From: an uncultured Oscillibacter sp.
GTDB lineage: Bacteria > Bacillota > Clostridia > Oscillospirales > Oscillospiraceae
Direction of reading: 5' to 3'
DNA length: 17,597 bases
Assembly (NCBI GenBank): GCA_910578935.1
Contig: CAJTSM010000033.1
Span: 1 to 17,597, forward strand
Position 1 is the first letter of the stretch; the number at the start of each line of letters is the position of its first letter. A program made the position numbers and the translations under genes. Positions 1 through 7,085 of this stretch are shown one piece after another. The notes beneath the pieces are model-generated. The model made no database searches, was not told the origin of the DNA, and saw only the letters and a list, made by a program, of their open reading frames with translations.

Positions 1-2
1 GG

Positions 3-74
3 GCGGACCTTATCCGGGCCATGCAGAAATTGAAACAATACATCCTGAACATTGAGGGAGGATACACAGAATGA
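3..74 (+). CDS. 3' end of an upstream gene (partial)
   Basis: An open frame enters from the left edge and ends at the TGA at 72-74, giving a 23-residue tail (ADLIRAMQKLKQYILNIEGG, then YTE). The stop overlaps the ATG of the next gene in an ATGA arrangement, and that gene's ribosome site lies inside this frame. This is the usual sign of translational coupling in an operon. Too little is present to name a product. It probably belongs to the same integrative-element cargo as the next two genes. Confidence 0.5.
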   Translation, partial: ADLIRAMQKLKQYILNIEGGYTE

Positions 75-850
75 ACACGAAAAATCTCTTTTGCCGGGAA
101 GTGATGCTGGGCAGCGAGGAGCTTATCATCCCCCGCACTACTTACCAGCGCGAACTGAACGAGGACCGGGTCCGCAGGATCGCCGCCGAGTTCGATGAGC
201 GCATCGCCAACGAGCCGAAGGTCAGCAGCCGGAACGGGCGCTACTATGTCTTTGACGGCCAGCACACCATCGCCGCCCGGAAGTTCCTGAACGGCGGGAA
301 AGACCTGCCCATCCGCTGCAAGGTGTTCTATGGCCTGACCGAGAGCGATGAGGCGCTGCTGTTCGCCCAGCAGACGGGCGCGTCCGCCAGCCTGACCGCC
401 GGGGCGAAGTTCCGGGCGCTGGTCTACGGCGGCGATGAGGATGCGATGGCGTTCCTGAAAGCAACGGAGGCCGTGGGCCTCTATGTGGACTACAAACAGA
501 CCAGGGGCGCGAAGCGGCTGGCCTGCATCAGCACCGCCTTCGGCCTGTTCCAAAAGGTCGGGGATGTGGTGTACCGGGAGGCGATGCAGTCCATCGTGGA
601 CGCCTGGAAGGGCGCCCCGGACTCCCTCCGGGCGGAGACGGTGCAGGGCGTGGTGGAGTTCGTGGACCTGTACCACGGGGAGTACAGCCGCAGACGGCTG
701 GTGACGCGGCTGCGCCAGGTGGACCCGGTGGTGATCTTCCGGGAGGGCCGGGCCATGACCAGCCTGCCGGGGTACAAGCGGTATCTCTACCAGGTGTACC
801 GCATCTACAACGGCTCCAGCGCAAAGACCGCCCTGCCCATGAAGTTCTGA
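71..850 (+). CDS. ParB/Srx-like (DUF6551-type) protein of a mobile element
   Basis: A 259-residue protein. The ATG follows GGGAGGA at 8 nt spacing and overlaps the previous stop. Near residues 20-70 the order is 'IPRTTYQRELNEDRVRRIAA', then 'YYVFDGQHTIAARK'. A commitment to a position, an invariant 'DGQHT' turn and a following helix are the layout of the ParB N-terminal / sulfiredoxin-like fold used by ParB, DndB-like and DUF6551 proteins. The rest is helical, with many Arg and aromatic residues and no recognised HTH. Proteins of this kind sit in the cargo of clostridial integrative elements and phages, next to radical-SAM-like proteins as here. The exact role is unknown. Nucleotide hydrolysis or DNA binding is possible by family, but no catalytic evidence was seen. 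Confidence 0.7.
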   Translation: MNTKNLFCREVMLGSEELIIPRTTYQRELNEDRVRRIAAEFDERIANEPKVSSRNGRYYVFDGQHTIAARKFLNGGKDLPIRCKVFYGLTESDEALLFAQQTGASASLTAGAKFRALVYGGDEDAMAFLKATEAVGLYVDYKQTRGAKRLACISTAFGLFQKVGDVVYREAMQSIVDAWKGAPDSLRAETVQGVVEFVDLYHGEYSRRRLVTRLRQVDPVVIFREGRAMTSLPGYKRYLYQVYRIYNGSSAKTALPMKF

Positions 851-860
851 GACAGTTGAC

Positions 861-892
861 GGGAGCGTCTGCCCTCCGGGGCGGGCGCTCCC
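861..892 (+). other. Intergenic hairpin between two cargo genes
   Basis: GGGAGCG (861-867) pairs with CGCTCCC (886-892). TCTGCCC (868-874) pairs with GGGCGGG (879-885) using two G-U pairs. The result is a stem of about 14 bp closed by a TCCG tetraloop. It lies 10 nt after the stop of the ParB-like gene and just before the ribosome site of the next gene. No T-run follows, so it is a weak terminator candidate; an mRNA stability or processing stem fits equally well. Confidence 0.55.
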
Positions 893-917
893 TGCTATTC
901 CACAAGGAGGTGGGCTT

Positions 918-1763
918 TTGAAGATCGGGCTTATTGATGTGGACAGGCATCGGTGGCCGAACCTGTGCCTGATGAAGCTGTCCGCCTGCCACAAGGCCCA
1001 GGGGGACGATGTGGAGTGGTGGACGCCGGAGGGACGGTACGACCTCGTTTACAAGAGCCGGGTGTTCACGGACACCTACTCCAAGGACAGGACCGCCGTC
1101 ACCAACGCCGACAAGCTGGTCTGCAGTGGCACCGGCTACGGTCCGGGGCCGAACCTGCCGGACGCCGTGGAGCATACCCGCCCTGACTACGGCCTCTATC
1201 CGCAGTTCCCGGATACGGCCTACGGATTTTTGACAAGGGGCTGCCCGAACCGCTGCGGCTTCTGCGTGGTGTCCGGGAAGGAGGGCGCAGAGAGCGTCCA
1301 TGTGGCCGACCTCTCCGAGTTCTGGGACGGTCAAAGGGAGATCAAGCTGATGGATGCCAATCTGCTGGCCTGCCCGGAGCATGAGCGGCTGATCGGGCAG
1401 CTTGCCGACAGCCGCGCCCTGGTGGACTTCTCCCAGGGGCTGGACATCCGTCTCATCACGCCGGACAACGCGGCGCTCCTGAACAGGGTCCGCACGAAAA
1501 CCATCCATTTCGCGTGGGATAACCCCAATGTTGACCTGACCGGCTGCTTCCAGCGGTTCTCGGAATTGTCCAAGATCAGGGACTTCCGCCGCAAGCGGGT
1601 CTACGTGTTGACGAACTACAACAGCACCCACGAGCAGGACCTTTACCGGGTGGACACCCTGCGCCGTATGGGATACGACCCCTATGTGATGGTCTATGAG
1701 CGGCCAACGGCGTTGACACTGAAGGTTTTACGTTTAGTGCAGGGAAAACGACCGCCTTTATGA
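918..1763 (+). CDS. Radical-SAM-like protein with a replaced C-terminus
   Basis: A TTG start (918) is set by AAGGAGG at 904-910 with 7 nt spacing; no better start exists. The 281-residue frame opens like a cobalamin-binding-type Rossmann strand ('MKIGLIDVDRHRWPN'). At residues 109-116 it has 'CPNRCGFC', a CX3CX2C motif that would hold the SAM-binding [4Fe-4S] cluster. A 'DIRLI' strand and 'KTIHFAWDNP' follow, as in phage and integrative-element radical SAM proteins. From about nucleotide 1708 ('YERPTA') the sequence stops resembling the family and ends in an arbitrary tail ('LTLKVLRLVQGKRPPL'). The gene therefore appears cut by a recombination or deletion that also marks the end of the element. 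The cluster-binding core is intact, so residual activity is possible. Substrate unknown. Confidence 0.65.
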   Translation: MKIGLIDVDRHRWPNLCLMKLSACHKAQGDDVEWWTPEGRYDLVYKSRVFTDTYSKDRTAVTNADKLVCSGTGYGPGPNLPDAVEHTRPDYGLYPQFPDTAYGFLTRGCPNRCGFCVVSGKEGAESVHVADLSEFWDGQREIKLMDANLLACPEHERLIGQLADSRALVDFSQGLDIRLITPDNAALLNRVRTKTIHFAWDNPNVDLTGCFQRFSELSKIRDFRRKRVYVLTNYNSTHEQDLYRVDTLRRMGYDPYVMVYERPTALTLKVLRLVQGKRPPL

Positions 1764-1826
1764 TCCGGTTTTTTATGTTAAAACGGGAAGGGCCGGAAGT
1801 CCCCGCTCACATCCGGCCTTGCCTGT

Positions 1827-2810
1827 GTGACGCCGGAAGAGCGGAAGGATGGCTGGTACCATTTCCTGAGCAATTGGCGCAGTATGTCCGATGCGGTTCC
1901 CTCAGCTTGCCCGGCTGAAGAACCGGACTTAACCATTCCCCCGGACAATTTGGAGCCCTATGAGCCGGAGGCGGTGACGGTGACCCGGCACACGGGGGAC
2001 GTGGAGGAACCCCTTTACCAGGCCAACTTCCCAAGGGGCGCTGAGGTGGAGGTCTACCGCTCTACAGAGGGCAGCCTGTACGCCGCCGTAGCAGTCTCGG
2101 TGACAGAGCGGGCTTCCCTTCCCGAAGAACGGCCACGGCTGGACGGTAGAACCTTTTGGAAGCATGTTCGGTTATCTCGGCTGTAAAGGTTTTGCATTCC
2201 CTTACTGCCGTCAGATTGGTGAAAACGATTCCCAAGTCCGCGACTATTTTATTTTCTCAGAAGACGGTATTCCCTCCCGGATGCTCCAAACTGTGGGGAC
2301 CGCGGAACAGCCGGACCTGAACGGCGACGGAATCCCGGAGCTGACGGCTTCCAGGCCGGGCGCTGACCAGACGCTGCTTTTCCTGCGGGACGGCGAAATC
2401 TATCAGGCGGACATCAAGGCTCTCATTCAGGACGCCTGGCCCGAAGCGAACTATTTGGACGGTAGGTTCTGGAACGCGGAAAGGAGAAACCTCCACCTTA
2501 CCGCTCAGGTCCCCACTCCCGGCCTGGAGGATGTGTCCGCCACCGCCTGGCAGACGCTGTGGTTTGATGGTGAACCCCTTCGGCTTTACAAGGACCACAG
2601 CGTTTACTCCGATCATACAAAACTGGGACTTAACGCTCCGGTGTATGTGCTGGAGGCATCCCGGGACTTCGTTCAATGTTCCCGATGGATTCTGATGGAA
2701 AGGCCCTGACGGAGGCAATTTGGAACGGGGGATTTTCCTTAGCGGCAGCGCTTGTTCTGCTATTGTCCTTGCGGTTTATGATAGACTGGTCTGCTTCTAT
2801 CCTTCCTTAG
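1827..2810 (+). pseudogene. Frameshifted gene for a secreted/repeat-type protein
   Basis: Three overlapping frame segments read as one protein. The first (1827-2186) ends '..DGRTFWKHVRLS'. The second (about 2164-2680) carries 'FCRQ'-like sequence 'PYCRQIGENDSQVRDYFIF' and a calcium-loop-like 'DLNGDGIPEL', as in FG-GAP/VCBS-type repeats. The third (2676-2810), back in the first frame, reads 'MFPMDSDGKALTEAIWNGG' and a hydrophobic stretch before TAG. One extra base near 2170-2185 and a compensating change near 2675 explain this. The GTG at 1827 has no convincing ribosome site and no signal peptide follows, so the true 5' end is probably also lost. Function is not recognised; the loop suggests an extracellular or lipoprotein origin. 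Confidence 0.6.
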
Positions 2811-2834
2811 TACTTCCTCATAGCAATCCCAAAA

Positions 2835-3361
2835 TTACGTTGTAATCGCTCCAGCCGCGCCTCCGGAATCAGGCTCCACGGCAAGCACACGCCCTTTTCC
2901 ACGGAACTAGGGATAGCAGGCGGTCATTTCTTTCCAGGTGAACCGGGCATGGTCCGTATAATCGGCAGTCTGGAAAACAATCCGATTGTAGGGGTTCGGT
3001 TCCATCCAGGGAAGCCAATAGACGACGAACCCGTTGTCCTCCCGGCTCCCAGGCGTAGACTACGCCTGAATCCGGATCGGCGTCCAGCGGTACGCTGTCA
3101 GAATCCCGCTCCTATACCCATCCAAAGCATCCCTCACAGAAACGCCGCTATCGGTGGAAACACCTGGATCACTGGTCGTTATTTTATAAAGCACTTTCGT
3201 TCCATCGTCAGGGTTAACGGTGTACCCCTATGTCACGGCGCCCGGCGCCGGTCCTCAGGGAAACGCACCCTCCCGCGGCCCACGGCGGTGTGGGGAACGG
3301 TGAATGAAAAGCGGAAAGCCATCATTTTTAATAATCCGGAATTCATTGCATCACGCTTCAT
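2835..3361 (-). pseudogene. Interrupted minus-strand gene, product unknown
   Basis: A good start is preserved: ATG at 3361 behind GGAGG (3369-3373) with 7 nt spacing, reading 'MKRDAMNSGLLKMMAFRF'. This frame closes after about 43 codons. A different frame from about 3230 down to 2835 reads as plausible protein ('GYTVNPDDGTKVLYKITTSD', later 'DNGFVVYWLPWMEPNPYNRI') but is broken by TAG at 3228-3230, 3060-3062 and 2907-2909 before a TAA at 2835-2837. The simplest reading is a decayed gene with a frameshift and nonsense changes. The mix of Tyr/Trp-rich and DDG-type sequence would suit a secreted protein. No family recognised. Confidence 0.45.
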
Positions 3362-3448
3362 AGGAATACCTCCGCCGCATCAATTCGGCTCTCCTTTGTA
3401 AAAGACCTATCCATACATGCAGCAAGGAAGCAGTCTGCGGGTATTTCG

Positions 3449-3811
3449 TTAAGGCGCGTCTTCCGGGTCCTCTTTCATCATTTCTGGGAGAAAGACCGCG
3501 ATCATCGTCAGCAGCATGGAAATGGGCCGCGCTCTCGTCCGCACAGTTACCGGGTCTAATTGCAGATAAGCGGAGATTATCACGACCAAGAGACTCGCCG
3601 TCAAGCAGCCTAACTGAATTATGTTCATTCTGCTGATCGGTTTTCTCTCACTCCCCGCTTTAGACCGTCCCAGCCCATTTGACAGCACGCCAAAAAGGAC
3701 CAGCACAGGTCCCAAAACACTATAAACTTTACCGCCGTCTGTAAACAGCGGAACAGCCGTAATGAAAAGTCCAAGGACGCATAGATAAAAGCCTTTATGT
3801 TTCTTCATCAT
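3449..3811 (-). CDS. Small four-helix membrane protein
   Basis: A 120-residue protein beginning MMKKHKGFYL. Hydrophobic segments lie near residues 8-24, 30-47, 64-82 and 96-110, with Lys/Arg-rich loops between and an acidic tail (KEDPEDAP), so it should be an integral membrane protein. Its ATG overlaps the stop of the upstream gene (ATGA at 3808-3811), which indicates translational coupling. No enzyme or transporter motif is visible. It could be an accessory subunit of a small transporter or an immunity-type protein, but that is only a guess. The frame is intact although its neighbours on both sides are broken. Confidence 0.55.
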   Translation of the reverse strand: MMKKHKGFYLCVLGLFITAVPLFTDGGKVYSVLGPVLVLFGVLSNGLGRSKAGSERKPISRMNIIQLGCLTASLLVVIISAYLQLDPVTVRTRARPISMLLTMIAVFLPEMMKEDPEDAP

Positions 3812-4056
3812 GCGCTACCTCCCATTTCACGCAGCGTTTTATGGATGACTGACAGGGAAACCGAGTGCAGCAGCATTATAATCAATAAGATGTAATAAGG
3901 GAGGTTCCCTTCATTCATCCTCGCGGCATTTTGCGGCAGTTCCTGTAACAGCGTCGGGAGAAACAAGGACACGCAGTACACCCCGCAGCAGCCTGTTAAA
4001 ACCCACATGAAATTTTTCCAGAATCTCAACGTGCTTAATTTGCCGAACTGCTCCAT
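3808..4056 (-). CDS. Small two-helix membrane protein
   Basis: An 82-residue protein, ATG at 4056 behind AAAGGAAG with about 8 nt spacing. Predicted membrane spans are near residues 15-36 (FMWVLTGCCGVYCVSLFL) and 52-70 (ILLIIMLLHSVSLSVI), joined by a polar loop, with a short charged tail. It is the first gene of a coupled pair with the four-helix protein downstream (4 nt overlap). No family recognised. Intact start, ribosome site and coupling argue that it is real despite its size. Confidence 0.5.
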   Translation of the reverse strand: MEQFGKLSTLRFWKNFMWVLTGCCGVYCVSLFLPTLLQELPQNAARMNEGNLPYYILLIIMLLHSVSLSVIHKTLREMGGSA

Positions 4057-4257
4057 ATACGCAACTTCCTTTCTTTTTGAAACCCCATTCTAAAAATTCA
4101 TTTGGAACCAATACCAACACGCCGAGATTTTCTCTGTACATTCGTGGTTATCTCCATTCGCTTTTTCCCAGCTCCAGAAGAAATTTTAAAAACTGCGCCT
4201 ATTCCAAATCTCATAGGCCTCCCCGGACTCATAGAGGGAAGCGGTAAAGGCAACCCG

Positions 4258-4808
4258 CTAATTCCGGATGGCAGAGGAAGGGAAATTGTGTTCCACAGTG
4301 CCCGCGCTGACAGACCACCGGACTCTTCCATACCCTGCGGAGAACTCCGCTTCCCAGCTGCGGGATTCCTGGCCTGTGGGTGTATCCGGTCCCGCCAACG
4401 GAATTTCAGGCTCCGGCATCTCCTGCTCGGACAAGGTTTGATCCAACTCCCCCTCGGAAAATCTGCCGTGCACCATCTCCGCCAGAGTCGCGGCCTCCTT
4501 CCAGTCCTCCCGGGCAAATTGCGGCTTGCCGGGAAGGAACGTGGCGACACCGTTCTCCGTAAAAATCGGGTTCCCTCCGCCAAGACACGGGAGACGGAAA
4601 CCCTCGACTGCTCCTTGAGCTCGAAAGCATAAAGAACCTGGTCCTCTGCCCAGGACTGCGTTTCCCTTGGATCCAGGTCCCAGCCCAACTCCGCCGCCGC
4701 GGTCCGCACCGTTTCCGCTGTGGGAGGGAACTCCGGCGCAGAGGAGCCGCTCCCGCAGCCAGGCAGTACCCATAGCAGGAAAACCGTCCGCAATCGGCGA
4801 AGCGGCAA
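4258..4808 (-). pseudogene. Frameshifted lipoprotein gene
   Basis: One frame starts at 4808 (TTG, no strong ribosome site) with a lipoprotein-type leader, 'MPLRRLRTVFLLWVLPGCGS', whose 'LPGC' is a lipobox. It continues 'AAELGWDLDPRETQSWAEDQ' and 'YAFELKEQSR'. Near 4600 the sensible sequence moves to another frame, 'NPIFTENGVATFLPGKPQFA', then 'WKEAATLAEMVHGRFSEGEL', ending near 4258 ('VEHNFPSSAIRN'). A single indel near 4590-4610 separates the two halves. Together they would give about 180 residues of an exported lipoprotein of unknown role. Further decayed sequence of the same kind ('SLYESGEAYEIW') continues to about 4190. The antisense frame across 4102-4632 is not considered a gene. Confidence 0.55.
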
Positions 4809-4811
4809 TGT

Positions 4812-5170
4812 TTGACACTCGTTCCTTGTTTACTCATGCCCTGGACCGCGCGGGAACGAAGGCGTTCCAACCGGCGCGTCCAGAGAAAATGTCCCGAAAT
4901 CAACGCCAGCGTCAAATCAAAGCCTGTCATATCCGGGGCTTTCCCCGGCAGGCCCCATCCCTTCTCGGCCAGCAGATTGGACAGCAACTGCATCTGTGGG
5001 CAGGGCGTAATTTCAAAAACCAGCACGGCAAGGACGGTCAGCCCGCCCAGGGGAAACAACGCGGCAGGCAGTACCGTGAAGGTAAAGCGTTTCCCGGTTT
5101 TTCTTTCATGGCGGGTTCTCCTTTCTCCCAGCAGGCCGGCCTTACGAATTAAGGGGATCATCCGCTTCAT
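4812..5170 (-). pseudogene. Broken small membrane-protein gene
   Basis: A frame from the ATG at 5170 (AGGAG upstream) runs through a second, better-looking start region near 5108-5112, where a GGAG ribosome site precedes 'ATGAAAGAAAAACC'. The ATG there is one base out of frame with the sensible protein 'RKTGKRFTFTVLPAALFPLG', 'LTVLAVLVFEITPCPQMQ'. Loss of one A from an A-run explains this. One membrane span, a loop with 'LLAEKGWGLPG' and a second weaker hydrophobic segment ('TGFDLTLALISGHFLW') are visible. The frame then runs on into the lipoprotein gene's shadow. It probably belonged to the same minus-strand operon as the lipoprotein and the small membrane genes. Confidence 0.45.
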
Positions 5171-5339
5171 CTCTTCTCCTGTGATTGATGCAGAAATGAA
5201 GCACCGGACATTGTCTCTATTCCAAGCCGCCTTGCATGGCCATGACTGGACATAAGGGAGCCCTTCTCTTTTAATTCAGAGTAATCGTCCGACAACATTT
5301 CTCATCGGCCCCCAATTTCAGCAGTCGAACCGGCAAAAA

Positions 5340-5565
5340 TCCGCATCCCATACGGCAGTACAGGACCGGTAACCCCAAGCTCCCCAAACCGCTCCGGGAA
5401 CCGGCAAATGCACCTGAATCCCCGCCAGCCGCCGGGATTCCGCCGGCAGGCGCTCACCTGCCGCCCAAGTCCCTGCTTTCGTAATCAGAGGTTGGATTTC
5501 GGATAGCGTCCACCCAAGTAAGTGCGGGAATCATATCCGTACGTGTTGGAATCGCCAAAGCACAT
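5340..5565 (-). pseudogene. Remnant of a GDSL/SGNH esterase gene
   Basis: From the ATG at 5565 the minus strand reads 'MCFGDSNTYGYDSRTYLGGR' before a TGA at 5485-5487. This is block I of SGNH/GDSL hydrolases, with the nucleophile Ser in 'GDSNTYG'. Immediately after, another frame reads 'AGERLPAESRRLAG', which resembles a later part of such enzymes, and the sequence then degenerates. The GxND and DxxH blocks are missing. The gene has therefore lost most of its middle and end, and cannot make an active enzyme. It was too short to appear as a long open frame. Confidence 0.55.
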
Positions 5566-5645
5566 AATCCGCTGCCTCGCAAGATCTCATCGCTTTCGTT
5601 TGATTCCGGCTTCTTTACGGCGGCGGCTCAGAGCCTTCGTGCGGT

Positions 5646-6296
5646 CTATTGAATGGTGACACTGAGAATCACCGGCTGATTCTCGGGAGCAATGAAGCCG
5701 TTGCCGTCTATTGGTTCAGCATCCTCGCAAATTGCGTCCACGACCTCCATGCCCTTCGTTACATATCCAAACGCGGCATAGCTGCCGTCCAAAAAAGTGC
5801 TGTCTTCGTGAACGATGAAGAATTGGGAGCTGGCGCTGTTATAGTCATCGGAACGGGCCATGGAAATCGTGCCGCGCACATGGGACAGTCTGTTTTCTAC
5901 GCCGTTTTCGCTGAATTCTCCCTGAATCGTCTGTTCGCTGCCGCCGGTTCCTTTTCCGTCAGGATCACCGCCCTGGATCATGAACCCCTTAATAATGCGG
6001 TGGAATGTCAATCCGTCATAAAAGCCCTCTCGCGCCAGCGACACGAAATTTTCCGTAGTCACAGGCGCCGCAGATGCATCCAACGCAAGGGTAATTGTGC
6101 CATATCCCTCGACCTCAATGTCTGCGGTGTAAGAATTCTCTGCCGGCTCTTCCCCGGCAGAGGCGCCCTCAGATTCCTGGACCTCGCGGCTGGTTTCCCC
6201 TTCGGCCGTTTCCGCCGGCTGCCTCCCGGAACAGCCGGTTGCAAGAAGCAGGGTCAGGCAGACCATGAACACCACAGCGTAAATTCTCTTTCCCAC
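5646..6296 (-). CDS. Cyclophilin-type peptidyl-prolyl isomerase, lipoprotein
   Basis: A 216-residue protein starting at GTG 6296 with AAAGGA upstream. Residues 1-22 form a lipoprotein signal with lipobox 'LLATGC', so it is anchored on the outer face of the cytoplasmic membrane. A Glu/Ser-rich linker (about 23-55) leads to a cyclophilin domain (about 57-216). The active-site series is present: 'FHRIIKGFMIQGGDP' (catalytic Arg, then Phe, Met, Gln), 'GTISMARS', 'NSASSQFFI' and 'LDGSYAAFGYV'. The His of human CypA 'LDGKHVVFG' is Tyr here, common in bacterial members. Role: cis-trans isomerisation of prolyl bonds in exported proteins. It stands alone, with decayed genes downstream and a fold-back repeat upstream. 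Confidence 0.9.
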   Translation of the reverse strand: MGKRIYAVVFMVCLTLLLATGCSGRQPAETAEGETSREVQESEGASAGEEPAENSYTADIEVEGYGTITLALDASAAPVTTENFVSLAREGFYDGLTFHRIIKGFMIQGGDPDGKGTGGSEQTIQGEFSENGVENRLSHVRGTISMARSDDYNSASSQFFIVHEDSTFLDGSYAAFGYVTKGMEVVDAICEDAEPIDGNGFIAPENQPVILSVTIQ

Positions 6297-6352
6297 AATA
6301 ACAAATCCTTTCGTTTGAAATTGCTTGATGACAAAAATAAGCTTGATGCCAG

Positions 6353-6516
6353 AGCCCGTTCACATAAGGCAAATGTGCGGACTCCCGAGCAAATTCTTGT
6401 CGGCTGCAAGGCAAAAATTTGCAGGCGTACAGGACGTACGTCAAGAATTTTTAACGCCGCAGACGGCAAAATTTGCCGGGAAGACACATGTTTGGACTTA
6501 TGTAAATCGGTTCTAG
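6353..6516. repeat. Fold-back (MITE-like) intergenic repeat
   Basis: About 165 bp whose two halves are imperfect reverse complements along most of their length. The outer arms are GTTCACATAAGGCAAATGTG (near 6359-6378) against CACATGTTTGGACTTATGTA (near 6485-6504). The middle arms are GCAAATTCTTGTCGGCTGC against GCAGACGGCAAAATTTGC. At the centre lies CGTACAGGACGTACG. It occupies the space between the cyclophilin and acylphosphatase genes and codes for nothing convincing. The internal order GCAAGGC, AT-rich, GCAGG, TCAAG recurs at 17558-17592, so it looks like one member of a dispersed palindromic family. Confidence 0.6.
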
Positions 6517-6537
6517 GATACTTAATTTCAATGGCTA

Positions 6538-6566
6538 TTGCGTGTGCCGCCTGCTTGGGGTACTAT
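6538..6566 (+). promoter_or_regulatory. Promoter of the acylphosphatase gene
   Basis: TTGCGT (6538-6543), 17 bp spacer, TACTAT (6561-6566), placing transcription start about 30 nt before the ATG at 6602. It begins just after the fold-back repeat, so the gene has its own promoter. A sigma-70-type match read by eye; moderate certainty. Confidence 0.5.
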
Positions 6567-6601
6567 AGTGGTGAATTTCCCAAAGGAAGGAGCGGCAGAA
6601 T

Positions 6602-6949
6602 ATGGGCCTGTTTGAATGGCTGAAAAACATGGGCGCACAACCGGAGATCGTACACATTCCAGATAGCCCGCATACGCTGCAAGTCCGTAGACGCTACCGT
6701 TTTTCAGGGCTTGTCCAGGGGGTTGGCTTTCGCTGGCAGGCAAAGACGCTGGCCGCTCAGCTGGGCTTGACAGGCTGGGCCAGGAATGAACACGACGGAA
6801 CCGTTACGGTCGAGCTGCAAGGCGGGGAGGCGCTAGTCGAAGAGTTTCTCCGGGCAATCCGGGCGGTTCCCCGCTTTGACATCACGGATATTCAGGCCGA
6901 GAGGTTGCCCCTTTCTGAAAAGGAAGCGGCGTTTACCCTGCGGTACTGA
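6602..6949 (+). CDS. acyP: Acylphosphatase
   Basis: A 115-residue protein, ATG at 6602 behind GGAAGGAG with 9 nt spacing. Residues 29-115 are a complete acylphosphatase domain: 'RRYRFSGLVQGVGFRWQAK', then 'GLTGWARNEHDGTVTVELQG'. The phosphate-binding loop VQGVGFR with catalytic Arg44 and the catalytic Asn62 are both present. It hydrolyses carboxyl-phosphate bonds (acetyl phosphate, carbamoyl phosphate and similar) in the cytoplasm. Most family members are about 90 residues; here an extra stretch of about 27 residues precedes the domain, and the ribosome site supports translation from this start. It is monocistronic and convergent with the phosphatase gene to its right. Confidence 0.92.
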   Translation: MGLFEWLKNMGAQPEIVHIPDSPHTLQVRRRYRFSGLVQGVGFRWQAKTLAAQLGLTGWARNEHDGTVTVELQGGEALVEEFLRAIRAVPRFDITDIQAERLPLSEKEAAFTLRY

Positions 6950-7016
6950 GGGCATGGACAATTTTTGCGCTTTCTAAGACATTTTGGCCCGTAGGTCAGA
7001 ATGTCCGGCAGCCCAG

Positions 7017-7054
7017 CCGGACTGCCCTGGCAGATGGCCAGGGCGGCAGTCCGG
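7017..7054. terminator. Hairpin between convergent genes
   Basis: CCGGACTG (7017-7024) pairs with CAGTCCGG (7047-7054), and CCCTGGC (7025-7031) with GCCAGGG (7037-7043). A CGG bulge and an AGATG loop complete it. It lies 67 nt after the acylphosphatase stop and 32 nt past the stop of the convergent phosphatase gene. It could end transcripts from both sides, but no T-run follows on either strand, so intrinsic termination is uncertain. Confidence 0.5.
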
Positions 7055-7085
7055 GAATCCCCGCAGCCCTCAATAACAGGAGCAT

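Noticed and set aside
528..1631. Long minus-strand frame (367 codons) opposite the radical-SAM-like and ParB-like genes
   Set aside because: Antisense to two supported genes, Pro/Arg-rich low-complexity end, no ribosome site; a shadow of high-GC coding sequence.
3051..3067. AGGCGTAG-A-CTACGCCT inverted repeat
   Set aside because: Short and isolated inside a pseudogene, with no promoter nearby; probably chance.
2949..3401. 150-codon plus-strand frame
   Set aside because: Opposite a minus-strand pseudogene with a preserved ribosome site; the plus product is Arg/Pro-rich and unlike any family.
5649..6623. 324-codon plus-strand frame across the cyclophilin gene and the fold-back repeat
   Set aside because: Antisense to a clear cyclophilin and continues through a non-coding repeat; no ribosome site.
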